Below are positions 7,340-15,127 of a DNA stretch of 20,419 bases, piece by piece. The position numbers were made by a program, and so were the translations under genes. The notes under the pieces are model-generated. The model saw nothing but the letters and a program-made list of their open reading frames with translations. It ran no database searches and was not told the DNA's origin. Position 1 is the stretch's first letter; every line of letters starts with the position of its first letter. The stretch is from positions 1 to 20,419 of the forward strand of contig JABXJV010000006.1 of assembly GCA_013375355.1 (NCBI GenBank). Reading direction: 5' to 3'. Source of the DNA: Candidatus Helarchaeota archaeon (GTDB lineage: Archaea; Asgardarchaeota; Lokiarchaeia; Helarchaeales; JABXJV01).

Positions 7340-8347
7340 ATGTCTAACAAAGAAAAATTAGAGAAATTTCGAAAATTATGTGATAAATCAGTTGATGGGT
7401 TGACAATTGTCGAGAATGGAAAAGTTGTATATCTTAATGACCGTGTAAGTGAAATTTTTGGGTATCCTAAAGAAGATCTCACAAATTTTTTTGAAATGGA
7501 TTATGCTGTCCCAAAAGATAGAAAGGATTTACGTGATTTTTTTGAAGATACAGAAAAAACAGGTATTCCTCCCAATATTATAGAATTCTGGATTTCTCAA
7601 AAAGACGGAAAAAGAAAATGTATTCAAAATCGTTATTTCACTTCTCGTGAAGGTGACAAGATATCATATCGCTTCATTACAACAACTGATATAACAAATT
7701 TTAAGTTAATGATTGATAAATTAAGAAAACATAAAAATGACCTTCAACAACTAGTTAAAATGTTAGGATTCGAAGAAAGTCTTAATAAATCCGTTAATGA
7801 TGAAGAGTTACTTACTATAATTTCTGGAGAACTCGAAACCAGCGAAAAAATTGAATCATTAAAAAGGGATATCGCTCAAGACACATATACTTTTAAAATT
7901 AAGATACGTCCTTCAATTACAGAAAATGAAAAAAATAATGTCTTTTTAGCTTCATATATTTGGGACGATGCATTAGGACCAACAATAAAAGACTATTACC
8001 CTGAAATAAAAGACTTGTCTTATTCTATAAAGGATGTGGGAGTTCAATTATTTCACGCTGCAGTATCTATTTATGGTCAAAATCCCTTTATTAAAGCTCA
8101 AGATCTTTTATTAAACATGGAAAATATCAATATGTGTGGATATATTTATTTCGATTCCATCCCTAGTGGAAAAATGAGTGATAGGTTTATGATAATCTTA
8201 GTATCTCCAAAAATAAATTATTTTGAATCCTTAAAACTTAAAACTCTTTTTGAAGAAATATCAAGTAAAATTAAAGAAAATGAAGAGTGGGATGTAAAAA
8301 TTTATAGGGAAAATATTTTAAAAATTTTATTAACACCACAATTATAG
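7340..8347 (+). CDS. PAS-domain sensor protein with an uncharacterised C-terminal domain
   Basis: The first ~125 residues form a PAS sensory domain (DGLTIVENGKVVYLND, then SEIFGYPKEDL, ending RFITTTDIT, the usual PAS exit). A charged linker, likely partly coiled coil, runs to about residue 195. The last ~135 residues (from VFLASYIWDDALGP at about 201) make a mixed alpha/beta domain with no kinase, phosphatase, GGDEF or DNA-binding motif that I can see. The WDDALGPTIKDYYP signature and strand pattern could fit a longin- or roadblock-like small domain, which Asgard archaea have in abundance, but this is an inference. No membrane segment is present, so it is a cytosolic sensor. It directly follows the CrtI-like flavoprotein (16-base gap), so it may monitor redox or lipid state for that enzyme. 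Confidence 0.75.
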   Translation: MSNKEKLEKFRKLCDKSVDGLTIVENGKVVYLNDRVSEIFGYPKEDLTNFFEMDYAVPKDRKDLRDFFEDTEKTGIPPNIIEFWISQKDGKRKCIQNRYFTSREGDKISYRFITTTDITNFKLMIDKLRKHKNDLQQLVKMLGFEESLNKSVNDEELLTIISGELETSEKIESLKRDIAQDTYTFKIKIRPSITENEKNNVFLASYIWDDALGPTIKDYYPEIKDLSYSIKDVGVQLFHAAVSIYGQNPFIKAQDLLLNMENINMCGYIYFDSIPSGKMSDRFMIILVSPKINYFESLKLKTLFEEISSKIKENEEWDVKIYRENILKILLTPQL

Positions 8348-8509
8348 GTTAAGAAGATTTCAAAATTTAAAATTTTAATTAAAACTTACTAAATTACTCA
8401 TAGCTTTCTTTTGGTTTTATTTTTTATTTCAGAAAATTAGTAATATAAAACACTATTTTATTATTATATTATTTTTTCAATGCTTTGTTTCATCTTTTCT
8501 GAACGCTTC
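8348..8509. terminator. Convergent intergenic gap with T-rich termination tract
   Basis: A 162-base non-coding gap between convergent genes. The plus strand has a T-rich run (TTTCTTTTGGTTTTATTTTTTATTTC, about 8405-8430), the usual form of an archaeal intrinsic terminator for the PAS-gene transcript. Further T runs follow near 8457-8476. No gene or clear hairpin is seen. Confidence 0.45.
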
Positions 8510-9124
8510 TCATAATTTTGGTATAAACATTGGAACTTTTTTCTTGTAATCTTCGTATTCCTTACCAAATTCTTTAATTAGCTCTTTCTCTTCTTTCCAG
8601 GAGGTTAAGTAATTATATAGAATTATCAAAGGGGTTGAGAGTAAAGAATAGAACGACGATAACAAAAAGGTTATACCTATATGTGCTAGGATTGCTCCAA
8701 AATATTGAGGATGTCTTATATGGGAATAAATACCTGTTGTAATAATTTTTTCTGCCTTATGTGTTTCTGCTACTTTCAAAGAGGTCTCTTTCACTCCCGC
8801 AATTGCAACTACACAACTTATTATAATAAAAAGTATAGAAATTAAAAGATGAACTAAGGGAATTGAAAAATTGATTATTGGGATTGATAAAGTCAAATTT
8901 TGAAAAAAGGGGATAATAAATCTAGGTTGAGGTGAGATCCAGACTCCAAATAAAAAAATAAAGAATCCCCATCCTGAAATGTAGCCAAGATTTCTAGTAA
9001 TTTTAATTCCTTTTTCCATTCCATATTTTTCTTGAAATTTTAAATGTTCAACAGATAAAAAATGAATTGGTGCCATAGAAATTATCCCTAATATACAAAT
9101 AAAGAACCAGATTATATTTTCCAA
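8510..9124 (-). CDS. Isoprenylcysteine / phospholipid methyltransferase-like membrane protein
   Basis: A 204-residue integral membrane protein with about five hydrophobic segments. The second half carries the signature of the ICMT/PEMT/NnrU-type methyltransferase fold: YSHIRHPQYFGAI (about residues 130-142; RHPxYxG binds S-adenosylmethionine) and the C-terminal EEKELIKEFGKEYEDYKKKV followed by PMFIP. Family members methylate prenylated cysteines, phosphatidylethanolamine or similar small lipids at the membrane. The substrate is unknown. The start is TTG at 9124, backed by AAAGGAG nine bases upstream. A TATA-like CTTTTATATC (complement of 9175-9184) about 50 bases before the start suggests its own promoter, although it also follows the FixX-like gene in the same direction and may be read from it. 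Confidence 0.82.
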   Translation of the reverse strand: MENIIWFFICILGIISMAPIHFLSVEHLKFQEKYGMEKGIKITRNLGYISGWGFFIFLFGVWISPQPRFIIPFFQNLTLSIPIINFSIPLVHLLISILFIIISCVVAIAGVKETSLKVAETHKAEKIITTGIYSHIRHPQYFGAILAHIGITFLLSSFYSLLSTPLIILYNYLTSWKEEKELIKEFGKEYEDYKKKVPMFIPKL

Positions 9125-9174
9125 ATCTATCTCCTTTGATTTACAATGGAGCCCGAAGAATTAAAAAATGATTT

Positions 9175-9184
9175 GATATAAAAG
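9175..9184 (-). promoter_or_regulatory. TATA box for the methyltransferase-like gene
   Basis: Minus-strand CTTTTATATC fits the archaeal TATA consensus and would place the transcript start near 9150, leaving a short leader with the AAAGGAG ribosome binding site before the TTG at 9124. It sits in the 70-base gap after the FixX-like gene. Confidence 0.4.
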
Positions 9185-9194
9185 AAGAGAAAAT

Positions 9195-9506
9195 TTAACT
9201 CCATCTCATTACGAGCCCTGTTCCTCCTTCGGGGTAATCCCACTCAATGGCGTCGGATGGACAAATATTAAAACATGCACCGCATTCAAAGCAAAAATCT
9301 GGGTATTTAAAGATGGCCTTATCATTTTCCATTTCAAAACATCCACCAGGGCATTGTTCATAGCAAATTCTACATCCGCCGCATTTTTCAGTTATAACCT
9401 TAATAAAATCCTTATTCTTTGGTTCAATCATTTCAAAAAAACCTTTAATCTTCTCTCTAAGTTTTGCACCTTCATATTCTTCCTTTGGTCTTTTACTCAT
9501 ACTCAT
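9195..9506 (-). CDS. fixX: FixX-like ferredoxin
   Basis: A 103-residue ferredoxin with two cysteine clusters: CGGCRICYEQCPGGCF (about residues 42-57) and CFECGACFNICP (about 72-83). The end, WDYPEGGTGLVMRWS, matches the characteristic tail of FixX-type ferredoxins (YPxGGxGVxxR). FixX pairs with FixC to carry electrons between electron-transfer flavoprotein and quinone or other acceptors. The first cluster is more complete than in many FixX proteins, so it may hold two [4Fe-4S] centres. ATG at 9506 has AGGAGA five bases upstream; a second in-frame ATG at 9500 is possible. The gene starts six bases after the FixC-like stop codon, so the two are clearly one operon. No etfA or etfB is in the window. 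Confidence 0.88.
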   Translation of the reverse strand: MSMSKRPKEEYEGAKLREKIKGFFEMIEPKNKDFIKVITEKCGGCRICYEQCPGGCFEMENDKAIFKYPDFCFECGACFNICPSDAIEWDYPEGGTGLVMRWS

Positions 9507-9512
9507 TATCTC

Positions 9513-10828
9513 CTATTTTATCATCTGGCTCATTAGTTCTACAAATGGCCGAATAGCAAATCTTATAGGACGAAGACCTGCCATTATTTTTTCCAGATTT
9601 TTAAATTGACCTGCAAGGGGTAAATCCATGGGATGATACATTGAATTAACACCTTGGCTAGCCATAATTTTTGCCAATCCATCTATCGTCATATCTCGAA
9701 CTAACCAAGTTTCTAATTCTTTTCCAATAGACAAAGTTTTTCCTACATCACCCTTTGACCATTTCTTTTCGTATTTTGACAGCATTTTTGCAGAACAATC
9801 ATCTTCCTCAATAGCCTTGAGAGCAATCTTTGCTGCAATCTTGCCGGCCTTAACCGCACCATACCAACCAGCACCGTCTATGGCACAAACCATGCCCGCA
9901 GCATCTCCCACCATCATTATTCCATCACCATATGAGGAATTAATCTGACCAGTGTTAGGATTTGGATCAGTTAAGGGTATGGCGTGCGCATGAATTTCTC
10001 TTATTTTTCCTCCTTTTAATTTTGGAGCGATAATCGGATGTTCAATTGCATTCCACATATACCAGTGTGCGTTATATTTAGAATGACATAATCTGACATT
10101 AATGATCCAAGTCCTAGACTCACAGAATCTCTATTGGGAAATATCCAAAAATAGCCCGCTTCACCAGCTACCGTTGCTCCCCAATATACTTCTATCAAAA
10201 CCCCATCTTCAATCCCAGAACCCCAACGTTCAGTTACAATATTTTCATCACCGAAATACCAATCATATTTTATACATAATGCGACTTCCTGAGCTGGCCA
10301 TTTTGACCGTAACCCAGCCATACGACCAATATGTGAATTGACTCCATCTGCAGCGATTGTAATTTTTCCCTCAATTTTTTCACCCGTTTCAGTAATAACA
10401 CCCTTAATGACTTTTCCATCTCTTATTACATTTACCGCTTTAGTTTTAGTTTTTAATTCTGCACCAGCTTTTACTGCTTGCTCAGCCCACCATTTATCAA
10501 ATTCGTTTCTATAAACATTTAATGGATCAACCCTAGATCTATCATCAGAAGCACTGGAATTTTCAGCCCAATTTGGTCCTGGTTCTGGAACCCAATACAT
10601 TCTGGCTCCATCAACAACTCTTTCGATAGGAGCATCTGCAGGAAAATCAGGAATTATTTCTCTAGCTATATGCCCCCAAATTGTTGATCCGGACGTATTC
10701 TTTTCACCAGGATAACGACCACGTTCTATCAAAATTACTTTTAGTCCTTCTTCAGCAGTAATTTTAGCAACAGCTGAACCACCGGGACCAGCTCCTACTA
10801 CTACCAAATCATAAACCATTTTATTCAC
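9513..10828 (-). CDS. fixC: FixC-like FAD-dependent electron-transfer oxidoreductase (frameshifted)
   Basis: Flavoprotein of the FixC / ETF-quinone oxidoreductase group, a close relative of archaeal geranylgeranyl reductases. The N terminus has the FAD motif VVGAGPGGSAVAK (G12, G14, G17) and IERGRYPGEKNTSG; DFPADAPIER, FDKWWAEQAVKAGA and ADGVNSHIGRMAGLR match FixC closely; the C-terminal part has SYGDGIMMVGDAAG. The first frame (270 residues) stops just after LGLGSLMSDY, and the rest continues in another frame as ...KYNAHWYMWNAIEHPIIAP. The break lies between about 10071 and 10096. Adding one base makes a 438-residue protein, the right length for FixC. So the sequence lacks one base there: an assembly error or a recent inactivation. 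Start is GTG at 10828 (alternative ATG at 10819), without a clear ribosome binding site. The FixX-like partner follows after six bases, which favours FixC over a lone geranylgeranyl reductase. Confidence 0.85.
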
Positions 10829-10924
10829 TTTGTTGAGTTTTAATAATTCTAGTTATATAATATCATATATAAATGACAGTGTTATGAAATTGTCTTATTT
10901 GATAGGTTTCATTATAAAATAAGA
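10829..10924 (-). promoter_or_regulatory. Promoter region of the fixC-fixX pair
   Basis: Gap of 96 bases between same-strand genes. Read on the minus strand, ATTTATATATGA (complement of about 10863-10874) is a good archaeal TATA box, about 35 bases before the GTG at 10828, giving a very short leader. No other feature is seen. Confidence 0.5.
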
Positions 10925-11809
10925 TTAAGCATGGAAGAAAACCCTAACTAACCACATTAAAAGTATCCCTGAAAAGAAAACAAGAAAAACTAAAGCAGAT
11001 TTTATCATGCTTTCTTCTTTTTTTAACTCAGGAATTAAATCTGTGGCAGCAATATAGACGAATCCGCCTGCTGCAAATGGTAAAAGAAAAATAAAAAATG
11101 GTCTAATTATAGAAACAATAAAATAGCCAATGATTCCTCCAATAACGACTATAACTGCAACTCCAAAATTTAAAAACAATGCTCTTCGTTTTTGATAACC
11201 CCCATGAATAAGTACTCCGAAATCTCCAATCTCTTGAGGTAATTCATGAGAAGCGATAGCAAGGGTTGTTATTATTCCCAAAGGTATTGAAGCCATAAAG
11301 CTAGCTGCAATAATTAAGCCATCTATAAAATTATGGATACCATCACCAAACAGATTCATATGGGCAAATTCATGGACTTCACAATAACCTTTATGACAGT
11401 GACGCCAATGTAATAGCTTTTCTATTATGAAAAATGCAAAAAATCCAACAATTGCATAGATGAAAATATTTATGTCTAAATGTGAGTGAGGAAGAATATA
11501 TACACCAGTAAAATGTTGAAGAGATTCAAAAATAAGTGGAAAAAAATCGATTCCTAAATCATGTCCTATTTCTTCTAATATTATATGATTTATAATATCT
11601 GTAAAATCGGGATTTGCGGATGCTTCAAAAGCTTCTGGTAATAAATGAAGAAACCCACCCCCTATTAAAGCTCCTGCAGATAAACTTACTAATAATAAAA
11701 CGATTTTATCTAAAAATTCATCATTTACACTAATAGAAAATACCCCTATAAACGCGAGTAAGCTTAATAAAAGAGTACTAAATATTATTAAAATTAAAAT
11801 AATCAACAT
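10925..11809 (-). CDS. ZIP family divalent metal transporter
   Basis: A 294-residue transporter with about eight hydrophobic segments. The two ZIP signature helices are clear: HNFIDGLIIAASF (transmembrane helix 4, HNxxDG) and ASHELPQEIGDFGVLIHGGY (helix 5, HExPQExGD), which build the binuclear metal site. The HE-P-E-GDF form is nearest the LIV-1/GufA-type ZIPs, which move zinc, and often iron or manganese, into the cytoplasm. A loop with a histidine- and cysteine-rich piece (HWRHCHKGYCEVHEFAH) lies before helix 4 and could bind metal. ATG at 11809 follows AAAGGTTG. The gene diverges from the hydrolase gene and is likely regulated separately; no metal-box repeat is obvious upstream. Confidence 0.92.
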   Translation of the reverse strand: MLIILILIIFSTLLLSLLAFIGVFSISVNDEFLDKIVLLLVSLSAGALIGGGFLHLLPEAFEASANPDFTDIINHIILEEIGHDLGIDFFPLIFESLQHFTGVYILPHSHLDINIFIYAIVGFFAFFIIEKLLHWRHCHKGYCEVHEFAHMNLFGDGIHNFIDGLIIAASFMASIPLGIITTLAIASHELPQEIGDFGVLIHGGYQKRRALFLNFGVAVIVVIGGIIGYFIVSIIRPFFIFLLPFAAGGFVYIAATDLIPELKKEESMIKSALVFLVFFSGILLMWLVRVFFHA

Positions 11810-11938
11810 TCAACAACCTTTTCTGAATTGAGTCTAATACCTCGTCTTTATTATTTTCAAACATTCTTAAAATAAATTTAACATATTACAATGTATTAAA
11901 AAATATAAAAACCTTCATCTTTTTCATAACAAAGGGCA
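11810..11938. promoter_or_regulatory. Divergent promoter region, ZIP transporter / hydrolase
   Basis: On the plus strand, AAATATAAAA at 11901-11910 lies about 30 bases before the GTG at 11939 and looks like a TATA box for a nearly leaderless hydrolase transcript. On the minus strand, TAAATTTATTTTA around 11868-11881 could serve the ZIP gene, with a leader of about 40-50 bases. No operator repeat is evident. Confidence 0.42.
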
Positions 11939-13723
11939 GTGTTTGGAACGATAAAGAAACTAAAAAAAAAGATTGGATTAATAAAAATTGCGGTTGGATT
12001 AACCGTATTATCTCTGCTTGTTAGTAGTTTATTTTTTTTGTATTATGAACCAGAACAAGATTCATATACTATTAACGTCGATTTTTTCACTGATGATTTC
12101 ACTTTAATCCATGGCACACTTTATATTCCTCGCTTACTTCCTCTATTTCTAATTGAATACAACGGAACAGTTCCTGGTATAGTTCTTGTTCATGGATTAG
12201 GTGGAAATCATCATGGGTTAGAAAGTTTAGCTAAAGTTTTTAATAGAAATGGAATGATAGCTTTAGGGATTGATTTTAGGGGACATGGGCAATCTCTGGG
12301 TGGTTTTGATTTCGTAAATTCTCCTTGGAGAAATTTTCAAGCAAATTCTTTAAAATTGGCATTAGATGTTAAGGCTGCAATAAATTTTCTCACAACATTT
12401 TGTAAATTTATAAATTCAAGTCAAATTGGAGTGTATGGGGGCTCCCTTGGAGGGATGGCGGCTATAACTCAAGGATATTTAGAAAAGATTTCAAATGCAA
12501 CTGTAAGTATGAGTATGGCAAAATTAGATTTCCTCTATTTCATAAACTCCACCCATCCTCAGAACTTGTTATTAGTAATGGGGACAAGAGATGATTTATT
12601 TTCAATAGAGGAGGGGATGACGTTGTTCTATCTTGCATGCGGTAATAAATTTGTTCCCCCATATAAAACAGAGGGAAGTTTTTCAAATGGAACTGCCAGA
12701 CGCTTAATTATTACACCTACGTCACATGAAGTAGTTCCTTCTTTCCCAGCTGTAACTGAGGAAATTGTCAAATGGTATAGAAAGGCTTTTTTCAACACCA
12801 CATCAGGAATAACACTAAGTATTGGATTAGCTAAGTATAGATTGATTGTGGGGTCAAATATATATGGATTTTTAGGATTCTTTTTACTTATAGGAACAAT
12901 TTCAGCTATTATATCATATATAAAAAAGAAAAAAAGGGTAAATTATCCATTAGCAATTGGTTTAATGCGATCGGAAAGTAATAAATCAAAAGAGGAAAAT
13001 CAACCTAATTTATTATATTTATTTGGCATAATAATTTTTATATATTTCATATCTTCTATTATAATTCATCCTTTGGCTGGTCTATTTTGGTGGATCCCAT
13101 CAATTGGTGGAAATTTCTTAGCTTCAGTTCTTGTTATTTCAACAATTTTAGGTATTTTTGGAATTTATTTATACTCACGAAAATTAAAAGGATTTAGTCT
13201 AAAGGAAGTTATATTTGGAAAAGAAAAACTGTTAAGTGCTTTGATAATTGGTTTAATTTGTTTTACTTATGTTTTTTCAATAACAAACATCACTTCTCCC
13301 GAATTTGATATTTTAAGAATTCCAAATTCCTTATCATCTATCATCATATTTAGTTCTCTATTTATACCCTTTATGTTAATCGATGAAACTTTAACTCGCA
13401 TTTTTATCCAATCACGATATAATAAGGATAATATAGCAAAAAGAATGTTAATAGCAATTTCTTTCACAGCTATATTAAAACTTATACTCTTTGGACTTAT
13501 TTATCTTTGGGGTTTAATTTATGGCTGGTTAGGAATCTCATTTGTTGATGAATTTGTCCTTAAATTGATGGTTCCGACGTTTATGTTAATAATAATGTAT
13601 TATGCTTGTGTCTATTCCCCATTTATATTCGAGACATCGAAAAAAATTCATGCATCAGCTATATGTTCTGCACTATTATTAGCTATAGATTTTGGAATGC
13701 GATTAACAACAATAATTTTTTAA
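11939..13723 (+). CDS. Alpha/beta hydrolase fused to a polytopic membrane domain
   Basis: A 594-residue two-part protein. An N-terminal hydrophobic anchor (about residues 14-38) precedes an alpha/beta hydrolase domain of about 250 residues, which has the oxyanion loop GIVLVHGLGGNHHG, the nucleophile elbow YGGSLGGMAA (serine in GxSxG), an acidic site in MGTRDDLF, and the catalytic histidine in PTSHEVVP. After about residue 295 follow seven or eight hydrophobic helices with no family signature that I recognise. The hydrolase domain would lie outside the membrane. Possible roles are esterase, lipase or peptidase action on lipids or surface components. The start is GTG at 11939, three bases after AAAGGG; the TATA spacing suggests a very short leader. 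The gene ends eight bases from the convergent DUF2085-like gene. Confidence 0.82.
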   Translation: MFGTIKKLKKKIGLIKIAVGLTVLSLLVSSLFFLYYEPEQDSYTINVDFFTDDFTLIHGTLYIPRLLPLFLIEYNGTVPGIVLVHGLGGNHHGLESLAKVFNRNGMIALGIDFRGHGQSLGGFDFVNSPWRNFQANSLKLALDVKAAINFLTTFCKFINSSQIGVYGGSLGGMAAITQGYLEKISNATVSMSMAKLDFLYFINSTHPQNLLLVMGTRDDLFSIEEGMTLFYLACGNKFVPPYKTEGSFSNGTARRLIITPTSHEVVPSFPAVTEEIVKWYRKAFFNTTSGITLSIGLAKYRLIVGSNIYGFLGFFLLIGTISAIISYIKKKKRVNYPLAIGLMRSESNKSKEENQPNLLYLFGIIIFIYFISSIIIHPLAGLFWWIPSIGGNFLASVLVISTILGIFGIYLYSRKLKGFSLKEVIFGKEKLLSALIIGLICFTYVFSITNITSPEFDILRIPNSLSSIIIFSSLFIPFMLIDETLTRIFIQSRYNKDNIAKRMLIAISFTAILKLILFGLIYLWGLIYGWLGISFVDEFVLKLMVPTFMLIIMYYACVYSPFIFETSKKIHASAICSALLLAIDFGMRLTTIIF

Positions 13724-13730
13724 GATTCTA

Positions 13731-14159
13731 TTACTGGCTTCGGATCGCTATAATAAAAAAAACTATCAAATATATACTAATCACTATGATTGTTATCAAA
13801 TAATGCTCGTATGTAAATCGAAGCAACGCTATACCAAAACCTAATAATGACCCTGTGATAAACCTGATTGAATTTATGCTCTCTCTATAACCCAATTTCT
13901 GAGTTCCCCAATCTATCAAAACTGGAATTACTAACAAAGTTGCAAGAATAAGACTAAAAGTAGATTCTAATTCTATTTTTTTAAGAATGAAATAACTGAA
14001 AGAGACTAAAAAACAGATTACTACTCCAGAACAACGGGCGCAAATATGAAATTCTTTACCTCTAACGGATATAGTAAAAGTACGATTGTAGTATTCTTCT
14101 GTATGATGTGAAAAGAATAAATGAATCATATTTTTTAATTTCTCTATTTTTGTTCCCAT
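13731..14159 (-). CDS. DUF2085-like membrane protein
   Basis: A 142-residue membrane protein with about three or four hydrophobic helices. It has the features of the DUF2085 family: a histidine-bearing N-terminal part (FFSHHTEEYYNRTF), a cysteine pair at ICARCSGV, then DWGTQKLGYRESINSIRFITGSLLG (ending with RxxxG). Function of the family is unknown; the CxRC pair and nearby histidines hint at metal or thiol chemistry at the membrane. The ATG at 14159 has only a weak GGGGT upstream. It follows the membrane zinc-ribbon gene by 23 bases, so the two are probably one transcript. Confidence 0.75.
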   Translation of the reverse strand: MGTKIEKLKNMIHLFFSHHTEEYYNRTFTISVRGKEFHICARCSGVVICFLVSFSYFILKKIELESTFSLILATLLVIPVLIDWGTQKLGYRESINSIRFITGSLLGFGIALLRFTYEHYLITIIVISIYLIVFFIIAIRSQ

Positions 14160-14182
14160 ATAAATAATACCCCAAATAAAAA

Positions 14183-14740
14183 TTAATCAATTTTCTTAAG
14201 AGGACGTCCACAACCTGGACAATATTTATAGACTTCTCCCATTTCTCTCCCACAGTTTGAGCATTTATACATATTTTTAATTTCTTCCATCCCCTCTTTC
14301 TTAATATCTTCATCTGAAATTGGGGGTTTCGAAATATCTTCTTCCTTGCTTTGTGGGATTGCTTTAATTTTTTTACCCACTTGCCCAACTTCGACTTCAC
14401 CCGTCTTTTCTATTATTTCGATGGGTATTTTCTTTTTATTCTGAATCTCTCCTAATATGTACATAACATCAAAGAATCCTATCTGTAAATCTTTCATAAT
14501 ATTTTGTATTGGAACTCTGCTGTTTGAGAAATTTAAGAGGTGAGAATAGACTTTACGACGAAGAGTTAAACGGTTATACATAGATATAAAGATAAGAAAT
14601 ACAACGAAAATTAAGAAATAAATAGATAAAGGGTCAATCGTTCCATAAACATAATATTGCATAACAACAAGAAGAGCTGCGAGAATAAAACAACACCATT
14701 CAGAGAATGATCCACCAGATCTTACAGGTTGTTCTTCCAT
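14183..14740 (-). CDS. Membrane-anchored zinc-ribbon protein
   Basis: A 185-residue protein with two hydrophobic helices near the N terminus (about residues 13-31 and 38-53), a basic segment, a helical region resembling a small winged-helix (FSNSRVPIQNIMKDLQIGFFDVMYILGEI, about 71-99), an acidic linker, and a C-terminal zinc ribbon (CSNCGREM...KYCPGCGRPL, about 159-180). The ribbon and the linker should face the cytoplasm. No catalytic site is seen. The ATG at 14740 has AGGAA six bases upstream. It is first of a two-gene unit with the DUF2085-like protein, so it may act as a membrane adaptor for it. This is an inference from the context only. Confidence 0.72.
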   Translation of the reverse strand: MEEQPVRSGGSFSEWCCFILAALLVVMQYYVYGTIDPLSIYFLIFVVFLIFISMYNRLTLRRKVYSHLLNFSNSRVPIQNIMKDLQIGFFDVMYILGEIQNKKKIPIEIIEKTGEVEVGQVGKKIKAIPQSKEEDISKPPISDEDIKKEGMEEIKNMYKCSNCGREMGEVYKYCPGCGRPLKKID

Positions 14741-14901
14741 ATTAATTCCTACTATGAAATCAGATTTCTTTATATCATTTTTTGAGAATTCTTATTTAAA
14801 TTATTAAATATTTACTAATTATTCAAAATAATAAATCATTTTTAAAGTGTTGTAGTCTTTTATTCTTTAATAAAAAATGATGATTTACCAGAGGTTTGAT
14901 T
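14741..14901. promoter_or_regulatory. Divergent intergenic region
   Basis: 161 AT-rich bases between divergent genes. TTATTTAAATTATTAAATATTTAC at 14791-14815 could hold TATA boxes for either side, and TTCTTTAATAAAAAATGA near 14863-14880 lies about 25 bases before the ATG at 14902. I see no gene or repeat here. Confidence 0.3.
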
Positions 14902-15102
14902 ATGGATTGTGAAATTGAACAAAATTTGAAAGATTGTTCTTGTACTTATACCTCTTGTTCCCGTAGGGGAAAATGTTGTGCTTGCTTGAAATATCATTGG
15001 GCAAATGGAGAACTGCCCGGCTGTTTATTTCCCCCAGAAGTAGAAAAAACTTGGGACCGTTCATTAAAAAAGTTTATTGAAATTTATAAACGGAAAGTAT
15101 AA
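14902..15102 (+). CDS. Small cysteine-rich protein, DUF6485-like
   Basis: A 66-residue protein (from the ATG at 14902) with six closely spaced cysteines in the first half (pattern DCSCTYTSCSRRGKCCAC), then LKYHWANGELPGCLFP and PEVEKTWDRSLKKFI. This matches what I know of the DUF6485 family: short cytosolic proteins found in anaerobic bacteria and archaea, with no known function. The cysteines could bind zinc or an Fe-S cluster. ATG at 14902 is preferred over the TTG at 14896 because AGAGG ends seven bases before the ATG. It faces a methanogenesis-marker-9-like gene, 25 bases away. Confidence 0.7.
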   Translation: MDCEIEQNLKDCSCTYTSCSRRGKCCACLKYHWANGELPGCLFPPEVEKTWDRSLKKFIEIYKRKV

Positions 15103-15127
15103 AAAAATCTCTAAAAAAAGTAATAGT

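Noticed and set aside
9513..10058. A separate 181-residue protein on the minus strand
   Set aside because: It is the C-terminal part of the FixC-like protein, out of frame by one base, and has no ribosome binding site of its own.
9513..10828. Calling this gene a geranylgeranyl reductase
   Set aside because: The two families are close, but the DFPADAPIER and FDKWW segments and the adjacent FixX-like ferredoxin fit FixC better; kept only as an alternative.
14062..14400. Minus-strand frame of 112 residues
   Set aside because: Overlaps the membrane zinc-ribbon and DUF2085-like genes in another frame; those have motifs and this does not.
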